From contig WNNJ02001167.1 of assembly GCA_012934845.2 (NCBI GenBank), forward strand, positions 62,001-126,000: a stretch of 64,000 bases of DNA, given 5' to 3'. Shown here piece after piece: positions 56,601 to 64,000 of this stretch. The notes under the pieces were generated by a model. The model ran no database searches. It was not told where the DNA came from and saw nothing but the letters and a program-made list of their open reading frames with translations. The position numbers were made by a program, and so were the translations under genes. Every line of letters begins with the position of its first letter. Position 1 is the stretch's first letter. Origin of the DNA: Pomphorhynchus laevis (taxonomy: Eukaryota; Acanthocephala; Palaeacanthocephala; Echinorhynchida; Pomphorhynchidae).

Positions 56601-59600
56601 TAATTCGGATTTCATTATTGATCTTTCGCGATGCGTATTTGTTAGAGTAGGGCATGGATGTGAAATGTGTCTTAATATTCCATCTACTTCTATTGTAAGT
56701 CCCGGCAATAACCCCATAATGGTACATACTTCCTATCGTGAGGTAGATGCTACGTTTCCGGGTTTGACCGATTTCATAATCAGCATAAGATAGTAATCTC
56801 TTTCATAATCAGCATAACTAAGTTTCATATATCGTAATATTTCTTTCGGAGTCAATTTAGTAATCTCTTGGCTTACTCCCGAATATCAAAAACCAAATTA
56901 ATTTTATTAGTAAATTTTCCCCAAATAAGATTTTGTATAAGATTCTATATAATTTATATTTAAATCAAGTTAAAATAAAAAATTGAAATTTAAAATAAAA
57001 GTCGATTTTTATGAATTGACTAATAGATAACACACGATATATCAGAATAAGAATTAGAGGTCATCAGGATGAACTGCTATGCTATTAGGTCTTGGCCCCT
57101 ATCCTTTGACCAAACTCAGCAGCGGGGCCAAATACATGCTAATGATGTATTTCCTCTGAAATAACTATATAGTATCTTATTCTAATACAAATAATTGTTG
57201 TTAGAAACCGTATTTCCTAATAAATAACATACGATGAATAAGAATAAGGAATATATGTCACTAAGAGGAACTGATAACTAATAACTGGTCACTAGAACAC
57301 ATTCTGTTGTATTATTAAAAAACAAATTAAAAATATTTTACTTAATATTATTTTTATTTAAAAAATTATTGATTCATTTAAATAAATTATTTAATTCATT
57401 TATTCTATTTGAATATAATGATTCCAGGCATAAATTCTTATTTTTTTCTTTTATTATATTTTTAATAATAAATACTAAACCCATAATCTTCTTCCATTTC
57501 AAATTTATAGTTATTACAATAACTATATATTATATATTATATTAATAGTTAACTATATTATAACTATATTAATAATTATAATAGCTATATAACTATAATA
57601 ACTATATAACTATAATAACTATAAAAACTATATAATAATTATAATAACTATATAATAACTCTGTAATAACTATATAATAACTCTGTAATAACTATATAAT
57701 AACTTTGTAATAGCTATATATTATATTCTTAATAATAAGTCGTCTATTATCAATTTGAGAGATAAATAACATACCATCAATCCAGTTGCAAGTCTGATTT
57801 TCCGAATTAGATATTGTGTATTTGGAGAGAAAACTTAGTTAAAGTCGCCTATTATCAATTTCTAATTTATTATTATTTTAATGAAGAGTGGTCCCGCTTC
57901 ATCACCGGGTGCCCCTACGTCTTTCGACAACGCGATCTTGTGGCTTTGACGTGTGCTTACAGAGAAGTCAATAGAGAGTGCATGCTCGAGGTTTGAACCC
58001 CGTACATAAAGTTTGCAATGCACACGCCTCCACCATTCGGCCACGCGGGGCTGGTTGACTTAGTATTATTATTTTAATAATAATACTAAGTCAACCATTA
58101 AAGTTATTTGCTACTGTCGTAAGCCGTAGACTTGCAATCAATGTATCAAACTTTCTCCCAATCGAGAAACATAATTTTCGACCAGGTTTCTCTACCACAA
58201 GTGCTGTCTCCATCTTAAGAAAAGCTGTAGAAGAAGGGCATTTAAATCATCTTCCTTTGCACGCCGTTTTCGTAGATTTTACAAAGCCAGTCGATTGCAT
58301 GGACAAAGACTTGCTTCTCCGAAAATTAATAAACACACTTAGCCTAAAGGGCAATATTATACATTACTGCATAAGGTTCTCTCTCTTCACATTGTCCAAG
58401 TCTTTGATGAAATTAAATATTCAGATTATTTTCAACAAATTAAGGGCGTTCCTCAGGGTGATCATCTTAGCCCGCTTTTGTTCAGTCTAATTATATATGA
58501 TCTGCCAGCATGTATAAATGAATCTGACTCTCCTTGTATTTTATATGCAGATTATCTGGTTATATATTCGTAGAAAATAGGCGATGTGAGTTCAGCATTG
58601 GTTAGGCTCAAACCGTATTGTATGGCGAATAATTTGCAGGTTAATCTAGGGAAAACAAAAGTGTTAAAATTCCGACGAAGTGGTAGGTTATCACGAAATG
58701 ATGTTTTTACCTATGAAGGTATGAGTTTGCAAATGTGCACGTAATTCTGCTATCTTGGCTTTAATTTGTCCTCTAAGTGGAGTTTTACTAATCATTTTGA
58801 TATAATTGCATGTAAGGTTGCTTCTTGTATGAGTACGATCAATCTTTTATGTTCAACAAATTATCCTACATATATGAAATATTTTCAAATGATGTTTCTT
58901 CCAAGGGTTACATATGGGTTATTGGCTATTTGGCAGGATTTGTCTATTCAAAATTTTGAGCAAATTGATAGAATAACATGGAATTTCCTTAAATTCTTCT
59001 TTTGCTTGTCCCGCAAGGTTTTGTCTTCGAAATTAGCTTATCTTACTAGAGAGCAACCCTTGTCGTTTATCCTACAAAGACGTTTCTCCTTAATAGAGAC
59101 TGCGGCGTTTCGTTAGCGTGTTGGAATTCGTGTTGGATTTCTTTGGAATTCTAAGCAACTCTTACTGGATAGTGATATCCAATTCACGCCAATAGTTGAA
59201 TTCCCAAACATTTGGAAGTTTGGTAGTCAAAGAAAGTGACATGTATAATAAGATTTTCTCTTGACGGTTTTCATAAAAAGTTTGCTCAAATGGATAATGT
59301 GCCATACACGAGAATCCGCTTGTATTTGTAAATATTGTTTATGTATATGTCGACAGCTCTTACATGCTTGAACTTGCATTTATTTAAAAACACTTTCCCT
59401 ATTCAGCTTAACGACCAATGCGTTAGTATTATTAATTTGATAGATGTTTGCCTATTAACGTTATAGTGTTGTAATAACGTTTTGATGTTGATCCTCCCTC
59501 ATCGCCCGTGGCGGCAGAGGGTTATTATTTTAAATAAATTATCTAAGATTATTATTTTTGTTATTTTTATTATTTTTAAAAATAAGAATTTTTGTCTGGA

Positions 59601-61226
59601 ATTTTATTTTATAATATTAAAACCGAAAACTTTTTTATTTCATTGACAAGAACGAAATATACAAGAATGAATGTTTTATATTAAAATGATAAGTAAAAAA
59701 GTAATATAATGTTGAAAGTAATAACATTGATAATTACTATAATAATATAATAATATAATAAAAGTAATATTGAAAAATATTATTTTTTATATATAAATAA
59801 ATTGGTTACGAACATACAAAGGGTTCCCGCAAATAGGCCCGTCAAACACAAAAAAATTAATAGTAAAAATAATAAATAATCAATATATATGCTATATATA
59901 TGCTATATATATGCTATATATATGCTATATATGCTACATATATGCGCTATATATGCTATATTGGATTATTGAATAAAAAATAATAAATAATCAATAATTT
60001 ATATATTTTTTTAAATTTATGCGCTATATATGCTATATTGGATTATTGAATAAATCATATCAGCTAACTGAGTCTGTGTATTTTATACTATAAATTAAAA
60101 ATAGAGATAAATAATAAATGATTAAAAAGTTGATTTACAGTTAACATTTATAACGATTTAATTTAGAATTAAAATTTAAAATAAAAATCAATTTTTATGA
60201 ATTTACTAATAAATAATATACAATGTATTCGAATAAGGATTAGAGGTCATCAGGATAAATATATTCTGATTAAAATATCCTGAGTTTGCGTATTTCATAA
60301 AAAAATAATTATAAATTAAATTATTTCTAAATTAAAAATTTGTTTTAGAAGAATGCTTTCGATTTTCTACAAAATCATTTAATAATATAATTGAAAAATA
60401 TTTTAAATTACGATTAAAAACTTAAATTAGAATTCGGTTTTTGAAATTCTAATTTTAAAAACCGAATTCTAATTTTACTGGTTTTAAAATTCTAATTTTG
60501 AAAACCAGTGAACACGGAGATATCAAATTTCATAATTCAAAATTATGAAATTTAATAATGAGATAACTGATTTAAATCCATAAGAATGCCTTAATTATAC
60601 GGTGTATTAAGAATAAGTGACGCCAGTGAACACGGAACTATCGAATTTCATATTTTAAAATAAATAATTATTGTTTATGATTTTTTAATTCAAAATTTAT
60701 AATTATATAATTATTAATAATTATTTTGATTTTATAAAAATAAAATCAAAGTAAGAATAAGCTAGAAAATAAAGCTAGAATTTAGGTATTGAAAAGCATC
60801 ACTAGCATACATTGTCTGTATTTTGTTGATAATTAACAAATTGAAAATTGATTTTGATTGGTAAACCATTAAATATTGAAATAAATTATAATAAATAAAC
60901 GAATTTGAAATAAATTTTATAATTAGAAGCCATTGATAATGCTGGACTATTAACAATTACCGAGTTTGTCGCTATTCTGGTCAACAGCCAAAATTCGAAA
61001 TTCAAAAATAGGTTAGACTGCAGTTTGACAATAGAATAAAGATAGCAGCTTTTTAAATTTGTTATTAGGCACTTACTTGCGTAAGATCACTGTCTGTACT
61101 CAGATGATGAACACAATAAGCAGCTCCAAAGACCGGATACATTGAACACGGTCGACGTTTTCTTTCACAGAAAAACTGGCATCTTCCGGGTTTATCTACG
61201 AACTTTATATTTTTATCGATGTTCAT
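53694..61226 (-). CDS. TRMT13: TRMT13, tRNA 2'-O-methyltransferase (two exons, 6.5 kb intron)
   Basis: TRMT13 2'-O-methylates position 4 of certain tRNAs using SAM. Exon 1 is 61226-61077 and exon 2 is 54572-53694. The junction CAA|GTAAGT ... TTAAG|CAC is in phase 0 and the joined protein has 342 residues. Exon 1 encodes the CCCH zinc finger (GRCQFFCERKRRPCSMYPVF, then AYCVHH; C16, C27, C38, H41). Exon 2 opens with the CHHC finger (QCPLDPNHKVREDKLEKHL, H, VC; C56, H62, H72, C76). The methyltransferase domain follows: FVEVGAGRKAGLS at ~165-176, the family signature GKHLCGTASD at ~244-253, AFCCYQKC at ~277-284, and LSSW at ~312-315. Human TRMT13 has 481 residues. Here the C-terminal helices after SSW are absent and the frame ends in FVLINSSK. 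An alternative donor (ATG|GTAGGA at 53759) could lead to a further exon I cannot find. The intron is full of LINEs and TIR copies. Confidence 0.9.
54835..56365 (-). mobile_element. CR1/L2-like LINE (family 2) in the TRMT13 intron
   Basis: Same orientation as TRMT13. From 56365: HRRLHRAPWFDIQCLLSKRR (56329-56135), TALSDVISARS, then decayed RT fingers and palm (55990-55440), and the C-terminus LPLRARHTLLLHVPNYSNNY (54926-55144). The 3' end near 54835 has lost the terminal hairpin (only TTGTTGTGGTCAAATTTAAC remains). Multiple frame changes. It adds about 1.5 kb to the intron. Confidence 0.8.
56370..57260 (+). repeat. Two TIR-family copies in the TRMT13 intron
   Basis: A partial copy at about 56380-56550 has AAATCAAGTTAAATCAAGTC and TGAATTGACTAATAAAT duplicated. 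A longer one at about 56930-57260 has a core at 57074-57160 (CTGCTATG, GGCCCC, CAGCAG, GGGGCC, then AAATACA/TGTATTT). Between them (56551-56929) I see no recognisable feature. Both are antisense to TRMT13. Confidence 0.7.
57500..57730. repeat. AT-rich simple repeat
   Basis: Variants of TAACTATATAATAACTCTG / CTATATTATAACTATA repeat through the stretch. Probably a decayed microsatellite within the TRMT13 intron. Confidence 0.7.
57880..58055 (-). mobile_element. tRNA-derived SINE
   Basis: The minus strand from about 58052 reads AGCCCCGCGTGGCCGAATGG. A GTGGAGGCGTG stretch and GGGGTTCAAACCTCG follow. This gives an A-box-like TGGCCGAATGG and a B-box-like GGTTCAAACC about 35 bp apart, as in a Leu/Ser-type tRNA head. 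A ~100 bp non-tRNA body (AGCCACAAGATCGCGTTGTC, then GACGTAGGGGCACCCGGTG) leads to an AT-rich tail. It is not a functional tRNA: the T-stem pairs poorly and there is no proper acceptor stem. An AATAATACTAAGTCAACC palindrome abuts it. Confidence 0.65.
58080..59470 (+). mobile_element. LINE fragment in the TRMT13 intron
   Basis: RT fingers and palm: HNFRPGFSTTSAVSILRKAV (~58170-58235), LHAVFVDFTKPVDCMDKDLL (58257-58320), QGDHLSPLLFSLIIYDLPAC (~58455-58515) and SPCILYADYLVIY (~58530-58570). Thumb at 58766-59116 (WSFTNHFDIIACKVASCMS, FQMMFLPRVTYGLLAIWQ). FVDF and YAD are kept, but the second catalytic Asp of the usual YADD is Tyr. Frame changes near 58450, 58575 and 58745. Antisense to TRMT13. It resembles the 48-49.8 kb LINE more than families 1 and 2. 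Confidence 0.75.
59471..60049. other. AT-rich interval with ATATGC microsatellite
   Basis: At 59881-59965 a ~12-bp unit (GCTATATATAT) is repeated about six times, and a piece of it recurs at 60018-60045. GGTTCCCGCAAAT at 59820 repeats the motif at 24610. There is no gene. Confidence 0.55.
60050..60265 (+). repeat. TIR-family copy
   Basis: The terminus ATCAGCTAACTGAGTCTGTG (about 60058) is followed by the body and TGAATTTACTAATAAATAAT, ending at AAGGATTAGAGGTCATCAGGA. Intronic in TRMT13. From 60266 to 61076 there is AT-rich intron with nested palindromes at 60425-60510 (AACCGAATTCTAATTT / AAAATTAGAATTCGGTT type) and a doubled CAGTGAACACGGA at about 60508 and 60625. Confidence 0.65.
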
Positions 61227-61439
61227 TGCTTAAAAATAATTTCGTTATATGAATTTCGCTAGAATCTATAAAATGATGGATTGCACTCAAAGAAAGCGTA
61301 AATCAACAATTCTTATCTGAGAATAGGAGGCAAAATGTTTAACTTTTATGTTCTTTATAAGGTATTGAAGATCCTCTTACAGCAGGCCAGTTTTTTTTAT
61401 TTTTTATTTAAAAAAATAAAAATTAAAATAATAATAAAA

Positions 61440-61777
61440 AGAGTTAAATAACACAAATTAAAACTACTATTAATTTATATCGTACATATGACATATTTAA
61501 ATTTACAAGAAACATATTTTTGCATGAGCATTCATGCATACCATATAATATAAAATATAATACATTAAATAATGAAATTTTAAGAATTGCAACAATTTGT
61601 AATGATATTGGTTTTCTTCAAAATCATTTAAATAATTTAATAGATACATATTTTAAACTAGGTTACTATAAAAATAACATCAAGCAGAAAATAGTAAAAT
61701 ATATAAATCAACACAATAATATTAAAAACAAATTTAAAATCATTAGCAGCAAATTTTTATGGATGGATAATAAATAA
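61440..61777 (+). mobile_element. Reverse-transcriptase tail fragment, possibly Penelope-like
   Basis: The open stretch reads IFLHEHSCIPYNIKYNTLNN, EILRIATICNDIGFLQNHLN and NLIDTYFKLGYYKNNIKQKI. The pattern (S.IPY..K...L..EI.RI..IC......L..L...F...GY....I...I) is that of the linker after the RT domain in Penelope-like elements. The 8.8 kb fragment has a comparable [11 protein letters not shown]. No RT core or GIY-YIG follows. It lies about 210 bp upstream of the TRMT13 start on the opposite strand. Confidence 0.45.
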
Positions 61778-61925
61778 TATACTCTGTATTGGAATATAAT
61801 ACTAGATATCAAATTTCATCAGAGGAAATACGTCATTAGCACATGTTTGATTCCGCTGCTGGACTTTGATTCACGACTTTCAGTCACCACTTCACATCTA
61901 GACGACCATTTCAGCATCGAAATGA
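61775..61925 (-). repeat. TIR-family core end, reverse orientation
   Basis: The inverse of AGCAGCGGAATCAAACATG and GCTAATGACGTATTTCCTCTGATGAAAT lies at about 61800-61860, the right half of the family core. The rest is missing; it merges into the inverted-repeat structure that follows. Confidence 0.55.
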
Positions 61926-62960
61926 TGTAGTACCCGGTAATATTCATCAGTAGAATGAAGTATCCCATAGACGTTTCGGTTGCCTGTGTGACATTGTGAA
62001 TGAAGGCGTTTCCGACACTTTGTTTAATTGACTGAAGCTCACGCTCTTTGCGAGATCGAATTGCTGTATGTGCGGTCCATCCTTAAACACTAGGCAAAAG
62101 TCGTTGCTGAATTCTCGCTGCACTCGTTGGATCCATAATGCATACGGCATGTATAATAAATGTAGTGCACGGATGTGCTGAGTAGACAACGGTCCGGGAT
62201 TTCTTACAAAATTCGGCATTTATAGAAAATGGTGTTGCTTGAAAGAATGGACTTTGATTCACGACTTTTAGTCACCATGTTACAATGTCGGAAACGTCTA
62301 CATTCAATATGCCACGCAGGCAACCGAAACGACCAGTGGGAATGACCAGTTGCAATGGTCTTTCTAGACATGTCAAATCATCTTGAAAGTTCTTAATGTC
62401 CCTCCCATCTCTAATACGCCGCCATATCTTAACATTGTCAGCATACAAAATGAAATTCGAACGAATTACTGATTGGAGATCATTGATGTAGATAATAAAT
62501 GAAGTGGTGAGATAACAACACCCTGTGGAACTCCAGAACGAATAGCGAATGAGTTGGACATATCTGTACCTACACGTACTTTGAAAGAGCGTGAACTTAA
62601 ATAATTTGCAATCCAATCGACATATTGGACCAACACTAATAACGACATCAGAACGAATTACAGATGGGAGATCATTGATACAGACATTAAAAATATAATA
62701 TAACATTTATTAAACATGCCGTATCCATTAAGGATCCAACGAGTGCAGCGAGAATTCAGCAACGACCTTTGCCTAGTGTTTAAGGATGGACCGCACATAC
62801 AGCAATTCGATCTCGCAAAGAGCGTGAGCTTCAGTCAATTAAACAAAGTGTCGGAAACGCCTTCATTCACAATGTCACACAGGCAACCGAAACGTCCATG
62901 GGATACTTCATTCTACTGATGAGTGTTACCGGGTACTACATCATTATTCCTTATGGAGCA
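61926..62960. repeat. Inverted repeat (~230 bp arms) flanking a LINE scrap
   Basis: The left arm (about 61926-62160) and right arm (about 62730-62945) are almost perfect inverse copies. They run from GGATCCAACGAGTGCAGCGAG through CATACAGCAATTCGATCTCG and CATTCACAATGTCACACAGG to GTACTACATCATT. Both arms encode the same peptide frame (VQREFSNDFCLVFKDGPHIQ, QFDLAKSVSFSQLNKVSETP), which matches no family I know. A third, more diverged piece lies at about 62985-63100 (GCCGTTTCGGCTGCCTCTGTGACATTGTG). The element looks like a foldback transposon. Confidence 0.75.
62290..62710 (-). mobile_element. CR1-like LINE (family 1) RT scrap between the inverted arms
   Basis: Minus strand: VDWIANYLSSRSFKVRVGTD, FAIRSGVPQGVVISPLHLL and FILYADNVKIWRRIRDGRDI correspond to the palm of family 1 (compare 35880-36080). 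Part of the INDLPSVIRS block is duplicated (62640-62710 and 62430-62490), so the scrap is internally rearranged. Confidence 0.7.
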
Positions 62961-63439
62961 TATTCTACAGCCTGCACAATCTCGTCACTCCTAGACGGTC
63001 ATATGATAGCGGCAGCCATCGTCAGTAAGATGAACTATCACACGCCGTTTCGGCTGCCTCTGTGACATTGTGAAAATGCATTTCCGACATCTAGCTTAAA
63101 TTATTGGTGGCGTTAGCTCTTAAATCCTACAATTTGCAATACAGACCATCATTAACAACCAGAGGATTAAAATTTCGGATGCTTGACTGTAAGAAACCGA
63201 GATTGAGTAGATCAATTCTTTCTATGTAATCTTAAGTTTCGTTTGAATCGGTATTCAAAAGATACGGAAAGAATTGCTATTTGTAATCTCGAGCAATATA
63301 TATACTGTTTTTGTTCAAAGAAAACAAGCTTAGGGCAGATAAAAAAATCAAATTAACGTTTCGATACTTTCTTTGTCAAATTGTGAGGACTTAATATAAC
63401 CAAGACATACAAAAGAAATTTGTCAGGTTTATTAGTTTA

Positions 63440-63480
63440 TTTTAGCAAACGTTTAGAGCTCTCGCTCTTCTTCAGTGCAA
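63440..63480 (-). other. CTGAAGA-hairpin motif, minus strand
   Basis: On the minus strand CTGAAGA (63475-63469) is followed by AGAGC-GAGA-GCTCT and AAAC. The layout is that of the motifs at 9444 and 51111, but the conserved GAAA is AAAC after the stem. It probably marks the end of a Penelope-like or related element. From 63116 to 63420 nothing else is recognisable. Confidence 0.4.
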
Positions 63481-63769
63481 ACAGTCACACGAAAAATTTC
63501 AAAATTGTACTGCTGTCAAATGCGTATATTAAATAGCTTTATTCCGGAAGAATCCTATATAATTATTGCTACCAATTATAACAGTTAAAACGGATGGTCG
63601 TCTGTATTCAATTATAGATCTGACATAAGCTGTCCGATCCAGTATTTTCCTTTATGCTGACGCAATTTGTCATCCGTTAAGAGACCTTCAATTATGGCAG
63701 TTCGCATGACGTGATCTGTATTTTCTATTAAATGCCCCACCGTGTTATTATTATTATTATTATACATTC

Positions 63770-64000
63770 AACAACATACGAGCATTAGCTCAAATAGCTG
63801 GCTCACAATAAGTTCGTAAATAAATTAATTAGTTTTTAAAATAAGGAAATGCAACACGAAACATTGCTTGATCCATTCGTAGTCTTCTTTTAAAAGCACT
63901 AAGTGAACTGCATCCAACGGTGTCTGCATCAAGGTTGTTCCACAGCTCAACAATTCTTCTATCAAATTGCATCGCGCCCAATTTTTGTACTCTGTTTCTT
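63770..64000 (-). mobile_element. LINE ORF2 C-terminal fragment, runs off the window
   Basis: From the window end on the minus strand: RVQKLGAMQFDRRIVELWNN, LDADTVGCSSLSAFKRRLRM, DQAMFRVAFPYFKN, stop. F..R.VELWN.L.......S..AFKRRL is the usual last block of CR1/L2-type ORF2 proteins. The remainder lies beyond the window. Confidence 0.7.

Noticed and set aside
57990-58052. Functional nuclear tRNA gene
   Set aside because: A and B boxes are present but the T-stem and acceptor stem do not pair properly, and a SINE-like body follows.
62917-62936. Hammerhead ribozyme at CTGATGAGTGTTACCGG (also 11525)
   Set aside because: The CTGATGA heptamer is present, but no GAAA follows the would-be stem II in either place.

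Overview
The window is AT-rich metazoan DNA with no bacterial features. It holds three recognisable host genes in a dense field of transposable-element remains. The genes are a 13-exon ALG8 (+ strand, 2196-16472), an apparently single-exon TRAPPC12 (+, 26643-27662) and a two-exon TRMT13 (- strand, 53694-61226). Introns are bimodal. Seven ALG8 introns are only 43-50 bp, while the others are inflated to kilobases by repeats. Compact introns, many CR1/L2-type LINEs, Penelope-like elements with GIY-YIG motifs and Gypsy fossils fit a small invertebrate such as a nematode, mite or flatworm. I cannot name the organism from this sequence.

Layout. 1-2.2 kb: nothing recognised except one copy of a terminal-inverted-repeat family. 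2.2-16.5 kb: ALG8. Its long introns hold LINE fragments, two GIY-YIG Penelope remains, a 71-bp-arm hairpin, a tRNA-like SINE with a hammerhead-ribozyme-like core, and foldback elements. 16.7-24.2 kb: a cluster of the TIR family, a near-identical ~530 bp duplicate of a segment at 3.35 kb, and a locally repeated unit at 22.5-23.8 kb. 25-26.4 kb: a reverse-transcriptase element of uncertain clade. 26.6-28 kb: TRAPPC12 and one complete short TIR element. 28.9-37 kb: nested CR1/L2 LINEs on both strands, including one with a long ORF1 and a 16-bp tandem array. 37.3-38.6 kb: TIR copies and one orphan terminal exon. 38.9-47 kb: a LINE, two broken Gypsy-like fossils and LINEs lodged in or against them. 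47-53.6 kb: a MULE-like scrap, a LINE, a tandem duplication and repeats. 53.7-61.2 kb: TRMT13, whose 6.5 kb intron contains two LINE fragments, a tRNA-derived SINE and TIR copies. 61.4-64 kb: RT remnants, an inverted repeat flanking a LINE scrap, and a LINE 3' end.

The genes serve separate housekeeping roles: lipid-linked oligosaccharide glucosylation in the ER (ALG8), vesicle tethering (TRAPPC12) and tRNA 2'-O-methylation (TRMT13). There is no sign that they act together. The least ordinary signals are non-coding. They are the hammerhead-like SINE, the TIR family core with two covarying stems and a pseudoknot-compatible arrangement, the CTGANGA-hairpin-AAA motifs near Penelope remains, and a perfect U12-type splice donor in ALG8.
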